NCBI GenBank assembly: GCA_025617745.1
Contig: CM046863.1
Coordinates: 9,722,935-9,786,934 of the forward strand
From: Heliocidaris erythrogramma
Lineage: Eukaryota > Echinodermata > Echinoidea > Camarodonta > Echinometridae
Direction: 5' to 3'
DNA: 64,000 nt
A program made the position numbers and the translations under genes. A model generated the notes under the pieces. The model worked only from the letters and a program-made list of their open reading frames with translations. It had not been told where the DNA came from and did not search any database. Positions within the stretch are counted from its first letter, which is position 1. The number at the start of each line of letters is the position of its first letter. Positions 48,621 to 58,800 of this stretch are shown here, piece by piece.

Positions 48621-49410
48621 ATACAACACTCTGTTTTAGTTTTTCTATCGATATGAATTTTATACATTAAACAGGTTCTAAAAAGCATGTTTTCAACTTT
48701 ATTTATTGTGCCTGATTTTGATAAAAGCTGTATAAAGGCTCTTTTGTTGTTGTTGTCGGTTCAAACAGGAAAGGTCTATATTTTGTATAATTTTTTTGGT
48801 TTGTCTTTGCTGAAATTTTTATTTATTTCCATATGTATGTAAACAGGTTTAAGCCCTGTAAAATCCTCTGAATTTGCTCTGTTGTGTTACTTATAATATA
48901 AAAAAACAAAAACCTAACATATTGGGGGCATTTCAATATCAGATTTAGATCTAGATTCAATAGTCAATATCATGACTCTTTTTATCTTTTTTAGTGTGTG
49001 GGGAATATTAATTATGCCTTAGAAATACATGTATACTTTCCTTCATTTAACCTTTCAATATACATGTATATGCTTTAAAAAAAAAACTGCCTTGAAATTT
49101 GTAAAATATTTTTGTTAGTGAGAGAGAATCCGGGATGTAAAATGATTGTTTTAAATACTGATAATTTTTTGTGCATTCAGTCTTCAGAATCTTTCCCTTT
49201 TTAATATAAATGTTCATGTATATGTCTGTATTTGTATAAATTTCATAATCTTAATTTTTTTTTTCTCTTTGTATGATATTATATTTTCAAAACTTTTTTA
49301 TGTACTATTTATGTCGGTAGTTTAATCTGTGCGTTTTGGATATCTTGCTTCAATATTTTTCGAGGATTTTGTTTAAATATTCATTTGTTTACCATTGCCT
49401 ATCCAAGCTT

Positions 49411-49527
49411 GTTCTCTCTCTCTCTCTTTTTTTCTCTCTCTCTCTCTTTCTTTCTCTCTCTCTCTCTTTCTTTCTCTCTCTCTTTCTTTCTCTCTCTCCT
49501 TCTTTCTTTCTCTCTCTTTCTTTCTCT
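49411..49527 (+). repeat. (CT/CTTT)n microsatellite
   Basis: About 115 bp of CTCTCT and CTTTCTTT. Open frames on both strands here translate only the repeat. Confidence 0.93.
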
Positions 49528-50751
49528 CAGAAGGGAATGGAAGTCCAGCATAGGTCAATCTCTTGTTATTTCCCATGGGCATTCCTTTACCTGTGCGTAG
49601 TCCCACTATATGGCTAACTGTGTTACTATGGTAATGGAGAGAGGGCATTTATGCAAATCAAATTATCCAGCGAGTATAATTTCCTATACAGGCTGTACAT
49701 GTACATGTAGACAAAATGATAACAGACATTTTTTGTAAACAGTGATATGTATTGAATTTATGTTTTTGTTCTTGTAAGCTGAAACAAATTTTCCTGATCA
49801 TTTTTAAAACATTTTTTTTTTTCACTTTTCATTTGAAAAGCACTCCTTCATAGTTATTATTATTACATGTAAGTGGAGGTTCCCAAAATGATGTATTTAG
49901 CAACAGATTTTTAATATAAATTTCTTTGTTTTTAACCCATTGAATACAGCAAATTACAATATTGCATATCTTTGTGGGTATCTGTTAACGTGAAATAAAA
50001 CAGCAGTATTCAGTGGAAAAGGGTACCAATCACTCAAAAATATGTTCGAGGTTCCATGTCATTATACATGTTTATGGGCTTCAAATATTACTTCTATAAA
50101 GAGGACATTGTAAGTTAAATTACACTCTCCATAGGCATAAAACCAGCTCATGAGTAGACTACTGGACGCACCCGTACTCGCTTGCCTAGACAAGGGCTCG
50201 CGCAGAACCCAACTCGGGAGCTCGGTTCCGGGCGCACACCTTCACGTTATCCTTTTATATTTCCTTCATACTCCTAAACTGTTGACATATATACAGTACA
50301 TGTAGAATGCTAGATCAAGTTTTTATGCCTCCGCCCACCATAGGTGGTGCCGGAGGCATTATGTTTTTGGGTCGTCCGTCTGTCCCCTTTTCGTTCTCGC
50401 GATAACTTCAAAACCGTTTTTTGGGATCAGTTTGTAACTTGGCCCATGTATGCATATGGGAGGGACGATGAACTGATTAGATTTTGGGGTCTCAAGGTCA
50501 GAGGTCAAAGGTCACAGAGGTCATTATGTACATAAAAATGGTTCGTTTTTTGTAATAACTTAGGAACCGTTTGGTGGAACAGCTTCTAACTTGGCCCATG
50601 TATTCATATGGGAGGGACGATGAACTGATTAGATTTTGGGGTGCCAAGGTCAAAGGTCACAGAGGCAATTATGTACATAAAAATGGTTAGTTCTCGCGAT
50701 AGAACTGTTTGACAGATCAGCTTCTAACCTGGCCCATGTATGCATATGGGA

Positions 50752-51819
50752 CAGCCAATCCGCAGGTCCCCTAAAAGCGCGCTATTTTATTTCCAGTTCT
50801 GCCTGACTATGAATACATAATGAGCAAGAACAGCCAGGAACATCTCATTTGCAAACTATTGAATAGACTACTTATCATTCACCAATTGTCATGAGTTATA
50901 CATCAAATAAAAGAAGAGGGATCAGAGATTTGTGACATGCTTTTATTGTGTTCAAAATAAAAGACGAAATTTGTAAAAAATGGTTTTCCTTTTATGACAA
51001 AAAATGGAAATGAAATGAAATATAAATCTGGCCAAAACTACCATAGTTTTATTGTGAGCCAGGGCAAATTTGACATGAGCGTAAAGGGCATTTTAAAGGG
51101 TGCTTTCCAAAGATTGAAATAACATTAATGTGCACTTCATGACAGGGTCAGGATCCAGCAATATGTAACCAATGTACACACTTTGTCTTTAAAAAAGTCA
51201 ATTCCAGCATTCCGATTGGTTACCACCACGCAAGATGTTTTCTCACAGCCAGGCAACAGCTATGCGCATGTTTGCGCAAGGATGAAGCAACAGGTTGCGC
51301 ATTGTTTCATTCAACGCGCACTTGGTTACAGATGGCTCGCTTGCCAATCACAGGGCTAAGATTCTATGGTCTTGACAACGGATAATCTGCGGCTGAATAT
51401 TGCTGGATCCTGACTCTGTCATAAATTTATGGATGTTTTGAATGTAACGATGAAAAAGATGAGATTCCAGCGCTTCCATACATATGTGTCTTGATGGCGG
51501 CTCATATACTTTTTATATACATGTCTTTTAACAACTTGAAATCTTGTGCAAAAAAGGCTTTTGTATGACTATTTCATCAGTTATTTTAAACAACTTATTT
51601 CTAAAATTCTGTCTGAAACAAAATATCCCTGTGTTGGTAAACTATTCATTTATTTTTGCAGAAAGTCTAATGAGCACAGCATTAATATTTATTGAAGAAC
51701 ATAACTTTAAAGATGACCATGCGATACAGCCGACTGGGTGCAGGGAGAGAGTCCATTTCGGGCACTGGAAATAAAATGCGCGATTTTTGCTCATTTGCAT
51801 ACGACCTGCGGTCTGACTG
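50752..51819. mobile_element. 1068-bp TIR element inserted in the family B element, GGGA target duplication
   Basis: The ends CAGCCAATCCGCAGGTC and GACCTGCGGTCTGACTG are imperfect inverted repeats, with a second matching block inside (ATTTTATTTCCAG against GGAAATAAAAT). GGGA is present on both sides (50748..50751 and 51820..51823). Removing the element and one GGGA restores CATATGGGAGGGACGATG, exactly as in the other core repeats. No transposase is visible, and a 4-bp duplication alone does not fix the superfamily. Confidence 0.85.
51139..51422. mobile_element. 284-bp MITE nested inside the 1068-bp element
   Basis: ATGACAGGGTCAGGATCCAG followed by CAATAT on the left is inverted on the right (ATATTGCTGGATCCTGACTC followed by TGTCAT) with one mismatch. 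Interior words TTCCGATTGGTTACC and TTGCCAATCACAGGG carry inverted CCAAT-like sites. Confidence 0.8.
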
Positions 51820-52649
51820 GGGAGGGACGATGAACTGATTAGATTTTACGGTCTCAAGGTCAAAGGTCAGAGGCGTCATTATGTACATAAAAATGGTTCG
51901 TTCTTGCAATAACTTCAGAACTGTTTGACGGATCAACCTCTAACTTGGCCCATGTATTCATATGTGAGGGACGATGGACGGATTAGATTTTTGGGTCTCA
52001 AGGTCAAAGTTCAAAGGTCATAGAGGTCATTATATACATAAAAATGGTTCGTGATGTATGGAGTCTAGGCCTACCTATTTTAGAAATTTCCTTGGTGTAT
52101 TTGATGATTGTAAGTCATCAATGGTAAGTTTTTTATTTGTACGGGATGAAAATGAAATGAAATAAATTTTCTGTTTCCTGTGCTTTTTAAGTGAAAAGAT
52201 TTGTAATTTTGTTGGACCAATCCTTTTTAGAGTGTACATGTATGCCATACATTTCCAATTTGGTGATGGCGGAGGCATAAATTCCGACCGCGCGCGGTCA
52301 AAGATTCATCTAGTTTTAGCTTGATTTTATACTTTCTAGCTGTACACAAATTTTTTTTTTAGGTAATTGGTACACTTTAAATGCAGATGCCCTTGTAGAC
52401 TGTACTATCTCAGTAAGTGTTGACTGTGGATCTTTTAACCCATCTAATACAACATGTTTTGTTCAATGTATATTACACATTTGTCTCTTTTACATGAAAT
52501 ATAACAGCAGTATTCCACGGGTTAAGTGTAAGTGTACATATATATCTCAATAAGTGTTGACTGTAGAGTATGCATGGATTTAGAAGTGAACATAACTTGC
52601 ATTCTTGGAATTGAGACATTCTTTCATGTACATTACAGACCATCTCCTT

Positions 52650-52950
52650 GAATACTGATCATAACAACAATAACAACTTTAGTATCCAAGAAAGAAATAT
52701 TTGTTTAGCTATAATTAGATTCCTTCCAAAGATAATAAGATAAGGAAGAAAAAGGAAGAGAGAGACCCTGCCCTGCAAAAAAAAGGGAATCTTCAAAATA
52801 GAATAAAATTAACTTCAGTATTGACATCAGAATAACAACAGTAACATCTTCAATATCTGATTAAGAAATATTTGTTCAGCTATTAAATTAGGTTCCTTGC
52901 ATAGATGATATAGGAAGAAAAAGGGAGAAAGAGAAAGAGATAAAAACTTG
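52650..52950 (+). repeat. two-copy duplication, about 165-bp offset
   Basis: ATAACAACAnTAACA, AAGAAATATTTGTTYAGCTAT and TAGRTTCCTT followed by GGAAGAAAAAGGGAGAGAG-type words occur at about 52668 and again at about 52832. Confidence 0.75.
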
Positions 52951-53511
52951 CAGGCATAAAGAGGCATGGTACAGGCATCATCCCCCCCCCCCCCTTTACC
53001 CAAAAAAAAAGGAAAATGAAAGAAAAAAAGGGAAGCAGAATTTAATCAATTTGAAATATATTAATACAGAGAGGAAAGTAGACATACATGAATTCTGTTC
53101 GGGACCAACATTCCTTTGTTTTTTTATCAATACATTAATTTACGAGGAGGGGAGAAAATCATCTGAAAAAGGGAGCCCTCGGAGCTGGGCTGAGGGCACA
53201 CATTTTTCATGAAATTAACAGATTCTTGTTACAATAAAAAAGAACTGTCAGTGCTTTGCAAATTGTTATTGCGTACATCACTGAAATAATGACAGTTCGG
53301 TCCAGCTTAAAAATATCCTTTCATGAAAACATTTTCTTTTTATCCATCTCTAAATTCTGTTTTTCATTAGTAATTCCATTCACCCTTTGGGAATATTTGA
53401 GTATTTTAATGAGCATTCTGTTGACTTTGTTTGACTGATAAATTTATTTTGATGAGATGCTGATACCATTATAAGAGTCTTGGTTGCAGAGTTGGCGTGA
53501 GGATTTAGTCA

Positions 53512-53649
53512 GGGGAGCGTTTCATCAAGCGTTTTGTCAGTGATATTTACCGACAACTGTAATAAGCTACTGAAATCTTTGCATCTGATTGGCTGAGAGC
53601 AAATTTGTCAGTAAAAATCACTGACAAAACACTTGATGAAACGCTCCCC
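53512..53649. mobile_element. MITE, GGGGAGCGTTTCATCAAG family, 138 bp
   Basis: Third full-length copy. Both ends are intact and the interior is nearly identical to 31659..31796. Confidence 0.9.
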
Positions 53650-53699
53650 TGGTCTCAGATTTTAGGGGTTTTTTTTTTTAAGACGGTGGGGTAAAAATT

Positions 53700-53880
53700 G
53701 TGATGATGATTATGTTGATGATGATGATGCTAGGGGTGGTGATGCTGATGATTGATAAGGATGATTAATATGATAATGATAATGATGGTGATGATGATGG
53801 TGATGGTTGTGGCAGATGACTGGTGAGGATGATGTTGATGATTGTGGTGGGTGGTGGGTGGTGGGGGTAGTGGTGATTAT
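53700..53880. repeat. (GAT/GGT)n microsatellite
   Basis: About 180 bp of GATGATG, GGTGATG and GTGGTGGG triplets. Open frames here are repeat translation. Confidence 0.9.
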
Positions 53881-53908
53881 GATGGTTATATTGCTGATAA
53901 AACTCTTA

Positions 53909-54487
53909 GACCCCGTTCTCATCACATTTCCTAAACTGGTTTCCACTAAACCAGTTTTCAAAACCAGTTTAGAAGATCGCTTCGTTAGCATTCACATTAC
54001 GCTCCCCTGAACTGGTTTCCAAAACCACTTCACCGAAAGTGATCTTGTTGCTATGGGAACACTCTAAGCGGGGTCAAATGTTTCGCGCGGAATTTGAAAC
54101 CGTCGAGCGTTACGTACATTAGCGCGGGATCGCGATCGCGATCGCGATCGCAGCTGCATGCATGCAGCGCATGCACGCAATCCGTACATGTGTCCATATA
54201 CGTGTATCTATTCTGATCAGCTCAGCTAAAAAACAGCGTGGATCGTATACCGCGCGCACAATAGTACTTCCGGGTGAAGATCGGTTTCCGAAGAACGGTT
54301 GTGTCCACATTACACGTAAAACCAGTTTAACGACGAAAGCGGTCTTGAAAACCACATCGCGAGGTGGTTTTCAAAACTGGTTTCCAAGACCACTTAAGAT
54401 CGCTTCCAAGACCACTTTGAGCGTTCTCATTACACCCCAAACTGGTTTCCACTAAACTAGTTTAAGGATGTAGATGAGAACGGGGTC
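53909..54487. mobile_element. PIF/Harbinger-like non-autonomous element, 579 bp, TTA duplication
   Basis: Inverted ends GACCCCGTTCTCATC and GATGAGAACGGGGTC, flanked by TTA at 53906..53908 and 54488..54490. A 3-bp TWA duplication is the Harbinger signature. AACTGGTTTCC and AACCAGTTT words cluster inside both ends in both orientations. The centre is CpG-rich and carries GATCGC in tandem (54128..54150) next to GCATGCATGC. No transposase frame. Confidence 0.8.
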
Positions 54488-54611
54488 TTACAGTGCTTGT
54501 CTCATCAGAGTCGTGTCTGCTAACCAGGAAGCTGTCAAAAATGAACATTGAAATTACATGCCTGATTCTTCTGAAATCCTTGGAAAGGGGGGTACTTTTT
54601 CAAACCATCCA

Positions 54612-54748
54612 GAGGAGCATTTCATCAAGTGTTTTGTCAGTGATTTTTACTGACAAATTTGCTCTCAGCCAATCAGATACAAGGATTTCAGTAGCTTATA
54701 ACAGTTATTGCAACTTGTCATTGATGATAAGTTCTATGAAACAGGGCC
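54612..54748. mobile_element. hybrid MITE: GAGCATTTCATCAAG left end, GGGCCC-family right end
   Basis: The left arm (GAGGAGCATTTCATCAAGTG) belongs to the 138-bp GGGGAGCG family. The right arm (GTTCTATGAAACAGGGCCC) belongs to the GTTTCATAAAAC family, so the two ends are no longer inverted copies of each other. Both families share the middle (CAATCAGATACAAGG, TTTCAGTAGCTTATAACAG). Confidence 0.75.
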
Positions 54749-54750
54749 CT

Positions 54751-54888
54751 GGGAGGCTTTTCATCAAGCGTCTTGTCAGTGCTTTTTACTGACAAATTTG
54801 CTCTCAGCCAATCAGATGTAAGGATTTCAGTAGCTTATAACAGTTGTCGATAATAAGCACTGACGAAACGCTTTATGAAACGCTCCCC
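54751..54888. mobile_element. MITE, GGGGAGCGTTTCATCAAG family, 138 bp
   Basis: GGGAGGCTTTTCATCAAGCG on the left and CGCTTTATGAAACGCTCCCC on the right, starting 2 bp after the hybrid copy. The central orientation is opposite to that at 31659. Confidence 0.82.
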
Positions 54889-54963
54889 AGGTTCATTTTG
54901 CTGACCATGACGACCTTCCTGTATAATTATTGGTTACTTTTATTTGCTACAGGATCTATGACA

Positions 54964-55330
54964 TTAACCCTTTCAAAACAATTGACCACATGTTGTGGTT
55001 TGGCTCAATAACTTGATTCAGAGCTCTAAAAAATATATACCAGATACTTGAGTAGAAAGTGCAAATATTTCCGGACATACTGTGTCCATTTTTGTTGCAT
55101 GACCATATTGTGTTTGATGCCAGGAATTTTTAAAAGGAGAAAAAAAATTGGGAGCAAATTGATATGTTCAAAATCATTGTTTTTATCAAAATTGTTTGAA
55201 ATTTTAGTCAAAGTTCCTAGCCATGTTTAGTTGTTTTCAAATACATTCCATTTTATTAGAACCATGTAGCATTAAAAGAAATAATTATTGTTGCCAATTT
55301 GAAGAACAAAATGTGATCAATTTAGCCTTG
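54964..55330 (+). repeat. dispersed repeat, copy 2 of 2
   Basis: Same word order as 31087..31495 (AATTGACCACATGTTGTGG, TTTTTGTTGCATGACCATAT, TTGATGCCAGGAATTTTTA, TTGCCAATTTGAAGAACAAA), in the same orientation 23.9 kb away within the same intron. Confidence 0.8.
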
Positions 55331-55691
55331 AATAATTCATAAGGAAGCAGATGCTTAAGCTTGTATCTAGCAGTATGTACATATAAGTTGGGAGTTTTTT
55401 CTACAAATGCATCTTCATTCTTAAGTAGCCACTGTCGGTCTTCGTGGTTATAATTTCAATTAAGGCACTGAAAACAGACATGCCCAAAATGTCCCTTTTG
55501 ATTTGTATGGTGATCAAATACTTGTAATATAATTCCAGAATTTTTAGATCTTTTTGGGGGGACTGATGAGGAAATGGAGGGATAATGAAAAGAAAGATAG
55601 ATTTTAACGAGGAAGTGGGAAGATGGTCATTTAATTTTACATTGATGCTAATGTGAGCAGGTAATGAAATTGAACCAAACTGTTGAGAGCA

Positions 55692-55738
55692 AGAAGGGCG
55701 TTAACTCTGTGTTAAAGTATATGAGTTAACGCCCTTCT
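55692..55738. repeat. perfect 16-bp stem hairpin
   Basis: AGAAGGGCGTTAACTC, a 15-base loop, then GAGTTAACGCCCTTCT. There is no T run after it, and this is eukaryotic DNA, so it is not a bacterial-type terminator. It may be the tip of a small foldback element. Confidence 0.85.
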
Positions 55739-55861
55739 GGCTCCAAACAGACAATATGGTCTGTGGACTGTGCTGGATGGTATAGGATCGGGTTAAGGAA
55801 GGATAGTACATCATAAATTGCAGGGGAAAAAAGGGAATGAAGACCACAAGAAAGAGAAAAA

Positions 55862-55981
55862 TGCTTATGCTAGAGCGCTACATATTTGGCCGCAAAGCTA
55901 TGACCGGGGTACTAATGTTGGAGCGCCAGGAGCGTCAAACTTGACATGAGCGCTAAACAAGAAGCTACCATTAGTAGTAGT
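55862..55981 (+). mobile_element. 5'-truncated SINE, same family as 21172..21448
   Basis: GAGCGCTACATATTTGGC, AAGCTATGACCGGGGTA, GAGCGCCAGGAGCGTC and ACATGAGCGCT match the body of the full SINE in the opposite orientation. The tail is ATTAGTAGTAGT. The tRNA head is missing, as expected for incomplete reverse transcription. Confidence 0.85.
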
Positions 55982-56329
55982 TTGAAAAAAGTTTCAAAGA
56001 AAAGTGTCAACAGTTCTAATTAACGCCTTTTGAAATTCTAGCGTGCAATGCTGCCACTTGTTTCTAAGTCAAATTTCATCTTGGAAAATAAGAAAAGGAT
56101 GTTCAGAGTCGTTAAAGCCACCCTGGTATGCAGGGGGCAAAAAAGGAGGAATTAATACAAATGCAGCTCAATTTACAGAGTCAAATGATGAGTATTTTTT
56201 TATTTGGAGATGTAGTTTGGAGTATGAGCTTAGAATGTGGGCTGGTAATATCATTCATCCAACAATGTAAAGATTTGGGGCCGTATTTTAATAAACTTAA
56301 GAATTTCAACTTTGACAAAATATAAGATT

Positions 56330-56480
56330 TTTTTATTTAATTTTTTTTTTATTTATGTGTTTTATTGAATTAAAACAATTACAATATGTACAAGCAATTC
56401 AAAATGATTGAAAGAAATAGAGAATAAAAGAAAAAAAACTTCAATGAATCATTCCCCCCCCCCCCATTCCAATAATAAAA
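56330..56480. other. T-rich then C-run stretch
   Basis: T-rich 56325..56350 and a C run at about 56455..56465. Nothing coding. Confidence 0.6.
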
Positions 56481-56999
56481 AACACATTTCAATATAAGCA
56501 GCATTATGTAATCTGACAGAGAAATATAATATAATTTTATGACAGAACCATGTTAATAACAAAAACATTATACTTCTCTGTCAGTGTTGGCAGTTATTCT
56601 GAATTTAGTTAAAATAACACAGTGTCTGTATTAGGTTATGGAAAATATAAGATTTAATACTTAACTCCAAAAAATTGGACAAGAAAAAAGTCTTCAGTTA
56701 AAAAGTACTTAGCAAATATCTTTATATTGTATACACACGTAAAAGATGAGAAAAGTTCTTGAATATCATTCTTCAGTAGTTTATAGAATACAGGCCTTGG
56801 TCAGCTAGTGTTTCTGGACATTTTTTTAATCACCATGTAGCTTCAGTTCTTTCATTAATTGTAAACAAAGACCGGTAAATGCTTAATATTGCATACAGTG
56901 TATTTGCAGTGAAATTTTATGAGAACTGAGGATTGAAGTCTTTTGAAATAAAGTCTGCATCTTCACCACGAGCTCTAATGTTCCGTATGAAAAGTTCTT

Positions 57000-57400
57000 G
57001 TCTAGCAGCTGAATGTGCAGGTCAATTAGGCACAAATACAATTACAATTACAAAAACAAAGAAGGTGATGAGAACAAGAACAAGAACATTTACATGTAAC
57101 ATAAAGCCAGTGACAATTTATTGCATAATAGTGTTCTAGATTTTTGTTGGAATACGGAAAGTCCTCTTAATAAGTTAAACATTAAGCTCTGTAGGCCTTT
57201 CTGAAAGTGATTTGTGATTGAAGACTATAATGTGATGAGTTTGAACACAACCCAGGATCTGATTATTATCAGCACTAACTTTACTCTGGATGTCCATCCC
57301 TATCTCCAGTGTGAACAGAGCTTGTTTGGCAGGTGAACAGGCAGGTCAATTAGGGTAGGTATTGTGACGAGTTCAGACGTAAAGCCAGGATCCCAAACTC
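57000..57400 (+). repeat. diffuse duplication around CAGGTCAATTAGG
   Basis: GCAGGTCAATTAGG occurs at 57017 and 57341, and CCAGGATC at 57252 and 57386, in the same order of neighbouring words. Probably an eroded tandem duplication. Confidence 0.45.
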
Positions 57401-57604
57401 CCAGCTGCCAAGGGGTCAACTGCAGATCAAACGCCCAAAATAGAAACCTGGCTAGATTGCTCGTCAACAGCTCATCTCGTTTACCGCACTCTGGACACGT
57501 CTTACAAAAAACCTACCCCTCATGTTTGACCATTCTGTGCACATTTATATGTACGTGTGTGTCTGGAGTACATTTTAAGCACTACAGAATACATTCCCTT
57601 ACTT

Positions 57605-58060
57605 GACAGTTTCAGCTCCCAAGGTGGTTTTGGCTTTTGCAACACATGATGATGTAAGAGAATGCTTCATGTATGATTAATACGAATATAATCATAAGAG
57701 TGCCCTTTACTTAATTCTATGTCTGACCGTTGCCTACACATATGTTTGTGTCTAACTATTGAATATGTGATTTAGTTCTTTGACATTACAGTACCAATAC
57801 CCAAGGTCATTTTGGTGAAATAACACATCATTGTTTGAAAGAAAAGCCTCGTGTATGATAAGCATTATTAATCCTGATTATATCCTAGCCTACAACCGCC
57901 TAACCATGGCTTACGTATTGTACGTAAATGTCAGCCTGGAGAAGCCACATTAACATTGTGGAAAGTGTTTTGAGACGTTACATTAAAAACTCCCACGGTG
58001 GTTGTTGTGTCGTGTGCAACGCATCTCTTTCTTTGAGGAATGCTCTGATTGTCCTGATTA
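57605..58060 (+). repeat. three degenerate tandem copies, 182-192-bp unit
   Basis: CCCAAGGTGGTTTTGG, CCCAAGGTCATTTTGG and CCCACGGTGGTTGTTG lie near 57618, 57800 and 57992. Each is followed by GCAACACATnA-type, GAATGCT/AAAGCC and GATTAA words, giving spacings of 182 and 192 bp. Confidence 0.7.
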
Positions 58061-58099
58061 ACCTCCAGGAGTTTGCACCCAACCCCTGATTTATCACTC

Positions 58100-58480
58100 C
58101 CCTCCCGCTGCACCTCCCTTTCCTGGGAGAGGGGTTCACCCAGGGGTCACTCAGTGCTACTGCTGGTTCATGAATTGCGCTGCCCTCGTGGTCAGACCCG
58201 GGTACAACCCCCGAATCGCCTCGTGGAAGTGAGTTCCGAGCCGTAGCGCGACCTCTGACCCCGCCTAGGCACCGCCAGGCGGAGGAGGCGCAGCCGTGAT
58301 CTCGAGGTGGAGATAGGTGCCGTGTGCAAAATGTAGGTGAAGATGTCTGGGTAATGCTGCCCTCGTTGTTTTCCAGCCTACGTGCAGCATATATTTTGAA
58401 TGTCTGGAAGAAGAAGATCTTTTGGCTGTAGGCTTTTCTCTATATATCCGTGCAAGGCACACATAGAGATACGCAACTGT
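58100..58480. other. GC-rich, CpG-containing stretch, unassigned
   Basis: Markedly GC-richer than its surroundings, with CCGAGCCGTAGCGCGACC and an imperfect GCCTAGGCACCGCCAGGC palindrome. Short frames show no known domain. It could be an unrecognised element, a regulatory island or an exon I cannot identify. Confidence 0.3.
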
Positions 58481-58689
58481 GCAACTCTACGTCAACATCT
58501 TTTATGCACACGATTATGACGATGTTCTTTATCAAGATTTCTTATGCAGTACTTCCATATCTACTAAAGATAACCATAGTACACAGTATTCTATTCACTG
58601 CTTATAGACTGGAATAGCTAGAAGAATTCTTACAAGTTGTTGGATAAAGAAATTTTTTTTAAATATTAAAACATTTTAAAAGGAAATTA

Positions 58690-58800
58690 AAGAGGTATTT
58701 AGGGGCAGTGGTTTGTGTACTCAGAAGCTACAGGTTGTTGGATTCAAATCCCATTGCAAGCTACTTGTACACTTGCCTGTACCATCTGCACTCTGCATTC
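58690..58800 (+). mobile_element. tRNA-like SINE fragment
   Basis: GGGCAGTGGTTTGTGTACTC resembles an A-box region and GGATTCAAATCCC is a B-box-like palindrome 45 bp on. No clear tail or flanking duplication was found. Confidence 0.4.

Larger units (their letters stand above)
50325..52313 (+). mobile_element. Helitron/Helentron-like family B element with about 150-bp core repeats, split by an insertion
   Basis: The 5' hairpin pairs ATGCCTCCG (50325) with CGGAGGCAT (50351..50359). The 3' end has subterminal GGCGGAGGCAT (52268..52278), the GC-rich palindrome GACCGCGCGCGGTC (52286..52299), ten bases, then CTAG (52310..52313) before TTTT. The core repeat, marked by GGCCCATGTATNCATATG, starts near 50441, 50593, 50731 and 51957 (the last after removing the insertion), so about 138-154 bp apart. 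Without the insertion it is about 0.92 kb. No coding sequence. Confidence 0.7.

Noticed and set aside
50344..50535. 63-codon open frame in the family B element
   Set aside because: It is the tandem core repeat in one frame; the other repeat copies do not keep it open.
55692..55738. Rho-independent terminator
   Set aside because: A strong hairpin, but no following T run and the context is a eukaryotic intron.
58265..58462. GC-rich - strand open frame as a gene
   Set aside because: Basic low-information sequence with no domain, and the GC-richness alone lengthens open frames.
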